Source: Dendrobium chrysotoxum (Eukaryota > Streptophyta > Magnoliopsida > Asparagales > Orchidaceae). Taken from it: a stretch of 64,000 bases of DNA. The position numbers were made by a program, and so were the translations under genes. This document shows, in pieces, positions 35,321-47,600 of the stretch (its first letter is position 1; every line of letters begins with the position of its first letter). The stretch is taken from the NCBI GenBank assembly GCA_019925795.1, contig CM034307.1:13103197-13167196 (forward strand), read 5' to 3'. The notes beneath the pieces are model-generated. The model was not told the origin of the DNA and did no database searches. It was given only the letters and a program-made list of their open reading frames with translations.

Positions 35321-35339
35321 AAATGAATGGTCTATTTGA
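35321..35339. repeat. Left target duplication of the plus-strand LINE
   Basis: AAATGAATGGTCTATTTGA, 19 bases, found again at 41619-41637 directly after the poly(A). Confidence 0.9.
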
Positions 35340-35449
35340 TTATGTTTCAACCAAGCTTTAGAATTCAATTGAGGAGAGAGAACCTCCACTTTTAAGAGAG
35401 AAAAGATGATTTCTGAATTTCTATTTCACGCATTTTTTGGCTTCATCCG

Positions 35450-37503
35450 ATGGCGGTGGAGGTTTGTCGTCCACCCTTGACTGGTGGCTCTCTTGACACC
35501 CTCTGGCCATCCACAACTGGTGTCAGGATTCATCCTCGCTCGAATCCATCTTCGTCTCCGCCTGCATTCTCAGATGGCAAATTAGGGTTTGATCACGAAG
35601 CGAAGGCATAGATAAAATATGGAATGCCTTTGGTTATCAACGAAGGTAGATTGTTGGTCTCGAAGAAGCAAATTGAATTTGTTGGGAAGGGGAAAAATAT
35701 TTTGGTGGATATCATGTAAAAATCCACAAAAGTTTCTGGTTTCACTCCAGATCCTTCTCTTGCTTTTATTCCATATAATGGTGCTTCATCGTCGTCAGGT
35801 TCGAAGTTAATCTTGGAAGGTGGTGTTGATGCCAACCCATTTAGAATGGGTTCTGACAAGGTGAAGGAGGCGGCAGGTGATGTTCAAAAGTTAGAAGACT
35901 TGTTTAATAAGGAGAACTCTTTTATATGTACTTCAGCTATTGACCCACAGGCTAATAAGTATAGTTTAGATCCTTCTGTGTCTGACCTGGAGAAGATACG
36001 TTTCTATGATTCAAGAGATTTGGGCATTTGTATATATGGTAACATTCAAGAAGATGTTCCCAAGCGACAATCGAGCAAGGAGTTAGGGAATGTGTGGAGC
36101 AAAAAGGCCAATATCAAAGCTCTGGACATTAATTATGGCGAATGCTTCATAGAGAACGGATCAGTGGTGAAATTGCATTTACAGAATGAGCTGGATAATT
36201 TTAAGAAACTTCAAAAGTCTTTGGTTATCAAAGTTTTTGGAGATAATGTTCCCTTCCATGTTATAGGGATGGAACGGAGGAAGCAATGGACCCAATACGA
36301 TAGATTTCATTTGATGTTGCTTGGAGTGGGGTGGGAGCTTTGTGCTTTTGAAGAAATAGGCCCTATGGAGGAAGTTCTTTCAAGTGGCCCTTGGTATGTC
36401 AATGGGCATATCATTGGTTTGGATAAATGGTCACCTTCATTTTCGCCTACCTCATTAAGTAGGTTATCGGCACCGGTTTGGATTAGGATGCCTAACCTCC
36501 CATTACAATGCTGGAATGAGATAAACGTTTGTAGGATTGCATCCATGGTTGGCACACCATATCTAATTGACAAAACATGTTCCAGTGGGGACGTAGGGAA
36601 TTTGCAAGGATTTGTGTTCGAATCAATCTTGATGGCAAGCTACCATTGGGAGTTTGGGTGGAGGGAAGTTCAGGCAAATTTTACCAAAAGATTGAGTATG
36701 AAAGGATTTCCAATTTTTGCATTAGTTGTGGCAAGATAGGACATTTGTGAAAGAATTGTATGGAAAATTATATGGAGACTAATCAGCCTTCTAAGCTAAT
36801 GGAGAGGTAGGTTAGTAATGATATCATAGTTGAGAAGGAAACTCATGTTGTTGCTAAAAGAATTACAGAGGAAGGATCTAATGCTAACAAACAAGGATAT
36901 TGACCTAGGTTGCACGTCAACTATGGAAGGAGGAGGCCTAACTTCAAAAAGAATTGGACAAAATCTTCGAAGGAGACTAATGCTAAGGTGATTGATTCCA
37001 AGGAAATCCCTGTTATTCATAGGGATTTAGATGCGGAGGAGATGGATAAAAATTGTCCTGTGCTGGGATCTCTAGCGAATGTAGAGGCTGCTGTGGCGGG
37101 TTCAGAAGTCTCCAAAGGTCAGATTAATTCTTCTAGTTTTCCTGCCACAGATATGGGAGTATGTATGACTTCAAACATCAGTATCAATCTCATTAATATT
37201 AACAAATTTGATGTTTTGAATCATATTATGGAAGAAGGGGAGATTATTTGTATGGAGAAGGATGGGGTAGAGACTCTTGTTGGCTCGGTTATCAGCAAAG
37301 AAGTTGAGTCTGGTTCCATATGTAAGGATCCTGATATAGTAGAAGTTGTTTTGGGTCCTAATGATGGTGGATCCTCTAATGTCAAGAAGAAAGGGTCAAA
37401 ACAGCTAAAAGGGTTGGGGCCGATCAAATTGGCTCCTAGAAGTAGAAAACTGGATGGTGATCAAAAGGAGAAGGTGGGGATCTTTTCCCCTCTTGTTCCA
37501 TGA
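35450..37503 (+). pseudogene. LINE ORF1 (DUF4283-type RNA-binding protein with zinc knuckle)
   Basis: The ATG at 35450 (MAVEVCRPPLTGGS) opens a frame interrupted by TAG at about 35609 and TAA near 35717, then open to 36739. The middle part (about 36120-36600) is the DUF4283-like core, with the block LVIKVFGDNVPFHVIGM and, later, LSRLSAPVWIRMPNLPLQCW. A frameshift near 36655 separates it from the zinc knuckle (FCISCGKIGHL, then a stop in place of one residue, then KNC) near 36711-36761. The last part, open at 36910-37503, is a basic and polar tail. ORF1 proteins bind LINE RNA. The TGA overlaps the ORF2 start as ATGA. Confidence 0.85.
37500..37503 (+). other. ATGA overlap of LINE ORF1 stop and ORF2 start
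   Basis: TGA of ORF1 (37501-37503) overlaps ATG of ORF2 (37500-37502) by two bases, and a second ATG follows at 37503. The arrangement is the classic one for termination-reinitiation. The minus-strand LINE has an analogous overlap at 15688-15695. Confidence 0.8.
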
Positions 37504-40500
37504 TGAATTCTTTAGCGTTTTGGAATTGTAGAGGAGCTAGGAAAAAGAAGGCTTCTCTATATCTCAAGGAGGTTGTGAAGAATCATGGGGTTTTCTTTCT
37601 AGGGTTGCTTGAAACAAAATTGACATTTGTTGATAGAAGGGATGTTAATTCATTGATTGGTATTGAGTGGGATTACTTTCAAATGCCTTCTGAAGGATTG
37701 TCAGGGGGTATCCTGGTATTATGGAAGCATGGCTTTACTTCTTTTAAAGTCATAGATTTCTCTCCACAGGCGATTATTAGAGAATTGGATGTTCTCAACA
37801 AAGGTAGATGGAGAGTGGACAATGTCTATGGGAGTAAGGATGTTTACTGGAGGAGGATGTTGTGGGAGAAGCTGGAATCATTCTATGACAAAGATATTAC
37901 TTTGGTGGTGGGGGGAGACTTCAATTGTTTGCTCTCTAAGGATGACAAAAGGGGAGGGAAAAGATTTGTCTTTTCCCTAGGACCTAAAGAGATGAAAACG
38001 TTTTTGACTTGCAATGATTATCATGAGATGGTGTGTGTACAGCCAAAGTTTAGATGGTGTAGCAATAAATCTGGGGCTGAACAGATTCTTGAAAGGCTTG
38101 ATAGATGTTTTGTAAACTCAGCAGCTATCACCTCTTCTCACTGCATGGTGGTTAGACACTTGGCTAAAGTAGCATCGGACCATTGCCCGATCTTATTTAA
38201 TTTGTTGGAGTTCAGCCCTTTGTCTAAGATAATTATCAAATTTGAGTATGTTTGAGCCTCTATACTGGCGTCTACAGCGGTTGTCAAGGAGGCTTGGGGG
38301 AAAAAACTTGGGGGAGTCTTCCTCAAATTCTTAACCATAAGATGAGAAGGGCCTTAAAGGATTTATTTTATTAGAGTAGAGCCAAGTTGAAGGATTTAAA
38401 TCTTACAAAGGAAAGCCTTAAAAGGGATATCCTGGGATCACAAGAGAAGGAAGCCGAATTGGGGTGTCTCTCGGCTGAGGAATGCTGGTCCTTAAAAGCC
38501 AAAATTTCTGAACTAAATTCTACTTTAGCTCGGCTTAATACATGGTGGAGACAACGTGCAAATACCAAATGGCTGGTTGAGGGTGACAAAAATTCCAGAT
38601 TTTTTCAAGCATTTGCTAGTGCTAGGAGGAATTCCAGCTTCATTTCCAAAATCAAGAATGAAGAAGGGACTTTGGTAGAACATCAACACCAAATTGAAAA
38701 AGTCTTGTTCAAATTCTTTAAAGGGAAATGGAGAGATAGAAGCTACTCCTTGGATGGTTGGCCTGCTCCCTAGAAGTGCTTGGATGATCAAGACATTAGC
38801 ATGTTGAACAAAGAATTCACAATCAATGAAGTAGAGAATGTGATTAAGCATACTGGTGGGAACATTGCACACGGAAATGATGGAATCCCCTATTCTTTTA
38901 TTAAAGCTTACTGGTCCATTATCAAAGATGATTTTTGGAAGGCCATCAATCACTTCTTTGCTCGGGGGAAATGTGTAAGGAATGGAAAGAGACTATCATT
39001 GTTTTGATTCCCAAGGTTAGTAATCCTATATCTCCTTCAAAATTTAGACCCATTAGTCTATGCAATATTGTATATAAAGTGGCGGCCAAGGTTCTCTTGA
39101 ATAGATTGTTGAATATTAATCCTAAATTGGTTATAGAGGAGCAAGTGGCATTTCTAAAAAGGAGATCACTGTTTGATCATGTTTTTGTATGATAGGAAAT
39201 TTTTCAGAAGTTCAGGTACTCTAAATCGTCTAAGGGTCTAGTATCTTTCAAAATTGATATGGAGCAAGAATATGATTCTATGGGCTGGCCCACTTTGTGT
39301 AAAGCCTTAGATTACTTTGGTTTTCCAATGAAGTTTTCTAATTTAATTATGGATTGTGTTCAAGATCCTTCATTTTCTTTGTTGATTAATGGCAAACTCT
39401 CTAATTGGATCAAGGCTTGTAGTGGATTTCGACAAGGATGTCCTCTTTCTCCATTTCTATTTATTCTTTGCTCTCATTTATTATCAAATGCTTTTTTACA
39501 AAGGAATAAGTCCTTTGGAGTTCGTATTTCTCCAAATGGTGCAAGGATTTTGCACTTACTCGATGCAGATGATTTGATTATTTTCTCTGAAGCTAGAGTG
39601 AAGTTGGTGAGAGAGCTCAAGGTCTTGTTAATGAAATTCTGTTATTGGACAGGTCTAAAGATAAACAATAGTAAATCTTGCATTTTATTTGGTAAAGCTA
39701 TTAAAAGAAGGAGAAGAAGAATCATTTCCCGTATTATGGGCTTTAAACCGATCAAGGATTTCTCTTATTTAGGAGATAAAGTTGCTTTGAGGAGGATAGT
39801 TAGAGAAGACTTTCAATTCATCATTAATAAAGTCTTGAAGATGCTGAACATTTGGGGAGGTAAATTCATTTCTTTAGTAGAAAGGATCACTCTAGTTAAG
39901 ATGATTTTGCTCTCCTTCACTACTTTTCACTCTACTATATCCTTAGTTCCTAAAGGGGTCTTGGATGAAATAGATAAGCTTTATAGAAGCTTCATCTAGA
40001 ACATAGTGGGAGGAGGAGCTGGGCTACATTACATCAAATAGGATTTAATGTGTAAACCGATGAAGTGTGGTGGCCGAGGACTTCACTCTTGTTCAAACAA
40101 AGTAGGACCAATAAGGGCTAAACTCGCTTGGAACTATGTCTAGAACAAAGAATCCTTGTTACACAAGGTCCTGTATCCAAAGTATGGGTCGTTGTGCGGT
40201 GCTTTTGGTTCGAGAAAGACTGGATCTGTTGCTTGGAAGCTAATTTCTGATGGTTGGAGATTTCTTAAACCAATTTTTAGATGGAGCATTGCTAATGGTG
40301 AATCCATTGATGTCTTTAGGGACACTTGGATTATGGATAAGAGCATAAATAGATGGCCAACCATTGTGCTACCCCATGACAGCAAGGTAGTGATGGTGGA
40401 TAATTTCATATCCGAAGGATGTTGGAATGTTAGGTAACTGAGTAAATTCTTTGGAAGGGAGCTTGTGAATCTCATTTGCAATATCCAGATTATGCAGGAA

Positions 40501-41373
40501 GCTCCTGAAGATAGGATGGAACTTATTCAACAATTTTTTGGAAAGTTGATTTTTGCTTTATCTGCTGAAGCATTGGAATCAAATCAGCCAGTTTTTCATA
40601 ATTGGAGGTGGATGAAGAAGGCTCGGACTAATGCCAGGGTGGAGACCTTTTGGTGGAGGATTCTCCACAATGCTATCCCTACTAACCAATTTTTTTCTTA
40701 TAGGAAGTTGCAAAGAATTAGTAGCTGTCCAAGGAGTTATGATGAAGTTGAAGACATTGATCATGTTATAACCAAGTACAAGAAGCTGAAGGAGATTGTT
40801 CAATATTTGAATATATGGGGATTTCAAATACCAGAATTTAGTTCTTTTAGATCCTGCTGTAGATGGCTGGATAATCAGAACTCTTGGCTAGTTAATTTGT
40901 TTTGTAATACTATTTTCTTCTCATGGAAGGCAAGGAATAAACTAGTTCATGAAGGTGTTGAGGGAAGTCCATTACTAATTACAGCTAATGCCGTAAGCTA
41001 TGCTACCAATTCAATTTCTTACAATTGTTGTAACTCGGGAAACTGGGATGCTAATCAGCCTATGCTGTTGTTCAATCATTGGTATCCTCCTCCACCCGAT
41101 TGGATAAAAGTTAATGTGGATGCATCGTTACTACCTTCTTACAAAGCAGGGATTGGTGGAGTTTTTTGTGACCATAAAGGCAGATTCCTGATGGCTTTTG
41201 GACATGCTTGTGTACTTTGGGACGTTTCTAGTTTGGAGCTTCTTGCCGTCAAAGCTATCAAGGATGTAATTAAAGAATGGATGTTATGTTATAAAGGCAT
41301 TAAGATTGAAGGTGACAACAAGAACATCATCCGATTTCTCAAGGGTACTGTTAGGAGAGGTGGCCAGGATTAG
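37500..41373 (+). pseudogene. LINE ORF2 (endonuclease, reverse transcriptase, RNase H)
   Basis: The ATG at 37500 overlaps the ORF1 stop. The endonuclease (to about 38255) keeps FWNCRGAR, LLETKL, GGDFNC, RLDRCFVN and SDHCPI, that is, all main catalytic blocks. The RT region (about 38780-39999) keeps LIPKVSNPISPSKFRPISLC and GFRQGCPLSPFLFILC, but the active site reads LDADDLIIF where YADD or FADD is expected. Two adjacent stops near 39190 and several frameshifts break it. The zinc-knuckle region (TFWWRILHNAIPTN, about 40640) and the RNase H (VNVDAS, LELLAV, EGDN, 41113-41330) share one open frame, 40465-41373. Confidence 0.9.
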
Positions 41374-41620
41374 AAAGATTTTTCTTTCATCAATAACTTT
41401 GATTATGTTATCTTTAATTCTATAGATAGGGATTCCAAAAAGTTAGCAATTTTATGTGCTAACTTTGCTATTTTAGCTGTTTTCTTTGGGAAGATATTAG
41501 TTTGAATAAGGTTCCTGCTTTGTTTGTTAACTTGTTAAAGGAGGAATCTAATGCTACTAGATGATAAACAGTTTTGCTTTTGCTAGTTATTAATGCAGCT
41601 TATTGCTTCTATAAAAAAAA
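41374..41620 (+). other. 3' UTR and poly(A) of the plus-strand LINE
   Basis: Short UTR without an ORF, ending in an A-run at 41613-41620 that merges with the target duplication. Confidence 0.8.
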
Positions 41621-41637
41621 ATGAATGGTCTATTTGA
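41619..41637. repeat. Right target duplication of the plus-strand LINE
   Basis: Exact 19-base copy of 35321-35339. The sequence that follows continues the second copy of the copia C tandem duplication. Confidence 0.9.
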
Positions 41638-42756
41638 AACAAGGGGACTGATAAAAATAGAGAGACAACAAACAAACGCACACAAATACACACATAACAT
41701 CACATAACATGCATATAAAAAAAAAACATACACAAATAATAAACAATTCCAATGCTAATCATAATCAAACAATACAAACTCCCCCTTTCGATAACAACAA
41801 AAAGGGAAACCATCAAAGTAGTTGATGAATAGAATAATGTTAAATGAAGTAAAATTACAATATTGAAATTAGATGCAAAGGACGCAAAGGATAAAGACTC
41901 AAAAGTTTAAATCACATAATAACAAGGATAAGAAGAGTTGATCTATGTTAATAATGTAATAGATAGATTAAGTAGCCACAACTGTTGCAGAAATGATGTA
42001 ATAAAATTAATAATTTTCTAATTCAAAAGTGACGATCATTGATTTGTGTGATTGAGAAAATGATAAAGGAAATAACAAGTGGCGACATTACGCATCTTTC
42101 AAATTGAATGGCACAATTTATGCATCTTATCAATTTTGGGCTAATTTTGTGCCTCTTTATAATTTGGCAAAAATTGTGCATCTTTGGTATTCGTGGCACA
42201 CTTTGTGCATCTTTTCATTCTTAAGCTCATTTTGTGCCTACTTAAAAAAAATTCTTTTCAAAAACACAAACTCTTAACACAAATACAATAATGAACACTT
42301 TGAGATAGAAATACGAGCAATATTAAGACATCAAATATCAATAATTTATGCTAAGTAATACATGTCTAAGAATAAACATAATAGAAAGATCTTCTAATCT
42401 ATACCCAGTCACCATGTAATCTTAAAATTTTCAGAGATTAAATTATGTATAGCGATTACAATTGTAAAATATATTCAACTAATATTTTATATAAACAATC
42501 AACTATATTTGATAAAGAAAAAATTCAAGTCACAATATGATATTCATCCAAACATGATTTGTTTTTTTTTTTCATTTAACACCATATCAAATACATATCA
42601 TATCATCATCTAAAAGATCAAACATAACAGCCACCACTACAAGTACAAATAACACAGATAGTAAGTACAATCAGATACCAAACACAGAGTCAGCTAACAT
42701 CCAATCCTAAAGGAACAACAAGGACACAACTAAAACAAAAAGAGAAGTACAATAAT
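41638..42756 (-). other. 3' internal non-coding region of copia C
   Basis: No ORF. It contains the continuation of the tandem duplication (to about 41790), AT-rich sequence and a 29-bp minisatellite at 42079-42252. It lies between the third ORF and the 3' LTR in the sense of the element. Confidence 0.7.
42079..42252. repeat. 29-bp minisatellite in copia C, about six units
   Basis: Diverged units built on GGCACAATTTTGTGCATCTT, for example GGCACACTTTGTGCATCTTT near 42207 and GGCTAATTTTGTGCCTCTTT near 42149. The units hold a small inverted repeat (GGCACAA and TTGTGCC). Confidence 0.7.
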
Positions 42757-43690
42757 CTAAAATCCTGAGGGACCCTTATCTGGAGGTGGTGGAGGAGTGT
42801 ACATTGTGAAGTAGCTATTTATGGTAGCTACATTTGCATTTACATAATCAAATTGTTTACAAATCCACCCTATGTCTTCTGTGTATCGAGCATCCTGCTG
42901 GTTCATTCTGTTCTCAATTTAATCAAATTGTTAATCAAAATGAGTTTCCAATCTATCAAATCGGTGGACCATTTCCTAATAAAAATTTTGATCAGGTCTA
43001 AGTGCAGGTGCTAGTACAGGTGCAGCTAGAGGTTCTTCCTCAAAATCGTCTCCAGAACCTTCTCTCCCAAAAAGAGCCCGAAAAGGAGCATCAGTAAAGT
43101 AAACTGACAACTTAGTAGGTCCATTAGGGTGGACTAAATTATTTTTCTCCTTTAGGATATAAGATATCAAATGTCCCAAGGTAATATTTTTCTTCCTTTT
43201 ATTGTTAGGATGGCTAATGTCAGTGAGAGAATACAAGTAGTCCAAGATTAATTGGGCTTCATCTATTGGTTGTCCAGTCATGATCAAATAGGTAACAATT
43301 TAGAGGAGGGGTGTAATATTGACTCGATCTCTAGCTTTTAGGATAATTAAAGTTCTGAGAATGTGCTGGATGATCCTTGCAATTTGATTCAGGGTGTAAA
43401 CTCTAGGTAAATGACTTGGTTGGCTTACACCCCTAAGAACCTGATTCACTTCCGACCGATCATAATCTGCTCTAGAGGTTAGTGTGTGTGCTCGAATACC
43501 TAGAGTTTGAAGATGAAGAAAAGTCCCCAAATCCTCCTTGGTGATTTCTACTCTCTATTTAAGAACATAAGAAGTGATCCTTGTGTGGTCCTGATTTAAT
43601 TTTATGTTTATGAGGAAAATATGAAAAATAATCTTTGTTGTATGCATGAATGAGGGTAAGGAGGAATGAAAATTAAGTAAAATCAAAGAG
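42757..43690 (-). pseudogene. Third ORF of copia C (env-like position, putative plant transposon protein type)
   Basis: On the complement the frame runs from about 43690 (an ATG at 43645-43647) to TAG at 42757-42759, with a stop near 43557 and one more frame break near 43300. The protein has RVEITKEDLGTFLHLQTLGI, then RVYTLNQIARIIQHILRTLI, then ITLGHLISYILKEKNN, a Pro/Ala/Glu-rich linker, a helical stretch with spaced Arg, Asp and Glu, and the end PPPPPDKGPSGF. Sireviruses often carry an extra ORF here, called env-like, without proven envelope function. The block order resembles the ORFs at 30501 and 51409, with a pair of hydrophobic helical blocks about 60 residues apart. Confidence 0.5.
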
Positions 43691-43918
43691 TGGCATTACT
43701 ACAAAATAGATGTTTTCTTATAGTAAGAGATGAGAAGGTGTAATTTTGGAAGCACAAAATTTGAAATAAGCCTCATTTTGTGGAGACAAAATTATCAACC
43801 CAGTCTTGTCTAGAGGATGATCCCCTAGCATGTCATGCTCTTTTCCCACTGCCAGACATCTCTAATTTGTGGCTTTGAAGGGTTTAAAGTGGATGTGAAA
43901 CAAAATGAAAATAACCCT

Positions 43919-44430
43919 TCTATATAAAGAAAAGGATCTATCGTACAGTACGAAAAAAATTTCATACGGGACAAAAGAACTTTCCTACGCAATGAAATGA
44001 ATTTCGTACGTACGAATGAAAACTGTCGAAAAAGAAATCACTTTTCATAAAATACTCTTCCCGATGCGTCCTTTCGTACAGGATTTTTGACTTCTTGATC
44101 ATACAGACGATCACATGTTTATTCGAGATGATTAGAAAATTAAAGATCATTCAGGTGACGGTTAGGTTTGTCCTTATCCGAATCGATAATATGGATCGAA
44201 CAGACGAATAATGTGTTCATATGTACCAACATTAGTAATAACTGACACAACCGTAAACCCATCCCCATGCATATAAACAAACCTAAACATATCATACGGT
44301 ATGATGACATCATCGTACATTATGAAAAGATTATGAAAGCACAGTTTTGTTTCCTTAACTCTACAGATTTTCATGCACATGCTACAGAATTCGTATCGTA
44401 TGAAATAATTTCATACAGTATGAATAGAAC
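43919..44430 (-). promoter_or_regulatory. Internal GTAC array with TATA-like box upstream of the third ORF
   Basis: Read on the complement, a block with seven GTAC cores and many GTAT/ATAC variants (44430 down to 43940, for example TTCGTACGTACGAA near 44004 and TCGTACAGTACGA near 43941) ends at CTTTATATAGAAGGG (43916-43930). The third-ORF ATG follows about 270 bases further on. The LTR U3 of this element and its relatives has the same two parts in the same order (GTAC array, then a TATA box followed by AAGG). It lies between the end of pol (44627) and the third ORF. Promoter function is inference. Confidence 0.45.
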
Positions 44431-44626
44431 AAAAGAAAATATTATATGGAAAGCTCAAAAACCTTTCAAAGTAAAATATTTTTTATTTTTCATAAATTAT
44501 AAATAATAAAGATACAATGCGACAAAACACAATCAAAACTAAACAAAAACTTACAACTTATACTGCACAATCTTGACATAAATAAACATGCAATCACACA
44601 AAAAATAATATTTGTAAAAATTTCAA

Positions 44627-47600
44627 TTATGCATTAAGATCAATCACACCTAGCCTTGTCCTTAAAATGCTAAATGAGTCAAACGCTAGTGGTTTTGTGA
44701 AAATAGCTGCAAGTTAATCCTTAGTAGCAATATGATGTAATTCAATTTCCCCTTTTGCTACATAATCTCTTATAAAATGATACCTTATATCAATATGCTT
44801 GGTTCTAAAATGCTGAATAGGATTATTTGAAATGCATATGGCACTAGTATTATCACAAAAGATTGGAATTGTCCCAAAAGAAAATCCTAAATCAATTAGG
44901 TGTTGCTTTAACCAAAGCATTTGTGCAACATGACTCCCTAAGATAATATATTCAGCTTATGCAGTTGAAAGGGCTACTGAGTTCTATTTTTTACTAGACC
45001 AAGAAACTAAGGAGTTTCCTTTAAATTGACAAGTTCTAGAAGTGCTTTTCCTATCAACCCTTAAACCAGCAAAATCTATCCAATAATTTCAAATGCAGTG
45101 CTATTCTTAGGATACTAAATTCCTAGGTTTTGAGTTCCCAAAAGATATCTCATAATTCTCTTAACTGTAGTTAGATGTGACTCTTTAGGATCTACTTGAA
45201 ATTTAGTACATAAATAAACACTAAATATGATATCTGGTCTGCTAGCTGTCAAGTAAAGTAAAGATCCAATCATCCCTCTAAACTTCTTTTGATCGACTGA
45301 TTTTTCTTTAGGATTCTTATCTAACTGCACTGAGGAACTCATGGGTGAATTTACTAGTTTAGCCTTATCCATTTCATACTTCTTAAGAATGTCCTTAACA
45401 TATTTTGACTGACTCAAAAATGTTCCATCCTCATTCTTCTTAATGCTAAACCCCAAAAAATAACTCAAATCTCCAATTAAGCTCATCTCAAATTCCTTAC
45501 TCATTATTTTTAAAAATTCATCATAAAGATTTCTATCAGTAGATCTGAACAAGATATCATTCACATAAATTTGAACACTGAGTATTTCATCTCCTACTCT
45601 TTTTATAAAAAGGGTGGTGTCCATACTCCCTTTTACAAATGAACATTCAAGTAGGTAAGTGCTTAGCCTTTTATACCAAGCTCTAGGTGCCTATTTAAGT
45701 CCATACAATACCTTTTTCAATTTTAAAACATGATTAGAAAATTATGTATTTTAAAAACCTAGAGGTTGCTCAACATAAACATCCTCTTTTATCATCCCAT
45801 TTAGAAAGGCACTCTTTACATCCATTTGATACAACTTAAAACCTTTAAAATAGGCATAGACTAAAAGCACTCTAACTACGTCAAGTCTAGCTACAGGGGA
45901 AAAAGTCTCCTCAAAATTAATTCCCTCAATTTGATTATACCCCTTAGCCACTAAATGTGCTTTATTCCTTACAATCAATCCTGAATCATTCATCTTGTTT
46001 TTAAATACCCACTTTGTTCTAACAACACTTTGATCTTTAGTTTTTCTACCAATTCTCAAACATCATTTCTAGCAAATTGATTCAACTCATCATGCATAGC
46101 TAGAATCCAAAACTCATCCGAATGTGCTTGATTTATACTAGTGGGTTCAATCATTGAAATAAAAGCGGAGTGATTAACTTCATTCCTCAAACCATGCCTA
46201 GTCCTAACTCCTTCACTTGGGTCACCTAAAATCAACTCTTTAGGATGACTCTTAGCAAATTTCCATTCCTTAGGCAATTGTTTTCTTCCTCATTTTCAAA
46301 CCTTTCTTTAACTTTTTCATTTTCAAGTCCTTGGGTTATTTCTTTAACTTCATTTTCATCCAACCTAGACCCTTCATAATTGTCTGATTCATCAAAAATA
46401 ACATGAGTAGTCTCCTTAACTACCAATGTTCTTCTATTAAAAACTCCATAGAATTTTCCAACACTTGAATATCTTAGAAAAATTCCTTCATCAGATTTAC
46501 AATCAAATTTTCCTAAGAGAGTTTTTCCGTTATTATGTATGAACACTTTACATCCAAAAATATGTAGGTGTGAGAGGTTGGGAATTCTACCTTTATGAAG
46601 TTCATAGGGTGTTCTATTTAATTTTAATCTAATGTATACCCTATTCAATACACAGCATGAGATACTAACTGCTTCAGCCCAAAAAGATCTTGGAAGTGAA
46701 TATTCTGCTAATAATGGCTCTAGCAGCTTTAACAAATGTCCTGTTCTTTCTCTCAACTACTCCATTTTACTGAAGTGTCCTAAAAGCTGAGAAATTATGG
46801 TCTATTCTATGGGATTTACAAAAATCATCAAATAATTCATTTTTAAATTCTCCTCCATGATCACTTTGGATAGTAACAATTTCAAATCCTAGTTTTCTCT
46901 GAATCCAAGTGGCAAAATCTCTAAACTCCTCAAATGATTCACTTTTATGATTTAAAAATCTAATCCATATAAACCTTGAGTAATCATGCACAATTACATA
47001 CCCAAACCTTTTTCCTCCTAGCCTTAAGGTACTAACGGGTCTGAAGACATCCATGTGAAGAATTTCTAAGGGCTTGCTAGTTCTAACTTCCTTGATTGAA
47101 TTGAAAGAGGATTTGACTTATTTTTCTAGTTGACATGCATCACATAGGTGATCTTTTATAAAGTCTAATTTGGGTACTCCTCTAACTAACTCTTTTTGGA
47201 TGATTTTCCTAAGATTTCTCATGCTAGAGTGACAAAGTCTTCTATGCCATAACCATGACTCATTTGATACAATTTACAGATAAAATATAGTAAAGGATTT
47301 TACAGAATTGAAATCTAACATGTACATATTATTTACTCTATCACCATTCAACACAACAATTCTATTTTGACTAATAACACAGCTAGTTGGCAAAAATTTA
47401 ATATGATAACCTTTATCACATAATTGACTTATGCTCAACAAATTATGTTTTAAGCCTTCTACTAATAGAACATTTTCAATTCCAAAATTCTTAGAATTTC
47501 CAATCATACATGTACCTACTACTCTCTTGGTGGTACTGTCTCCAAGTGTAATCTTGCCTCCATTCCTAGCTTCCAGCGATATGAATTGATTCGCATTCCC

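Larger units (their letters stand above)
35340..41620 (+). mobile_element. Plus-strand LINE (L1-type), about 6.28 kb
   Basis: A full-length-looking non-LTR element: 5' leader, ORF1 (35450-37503), ORF2 (37500-41373), 3' UTR and a short poly(A) (41613-41620), flanked by a 19-bp target duplication. Target-primed insertion leaves exactly this pattern. It interrupts the 3' internal region of copia C and is therefore younger than C. ORF1 has two in-frame stops and a frameshift. ORF2 is broken in several places and its RT active site is altered. It is better preserved than the minus-strand LINE at 0.8-16.15 kb, which belongs to the same broad class but shows no close identity in its 3' UTR. Confidence 0.92.
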
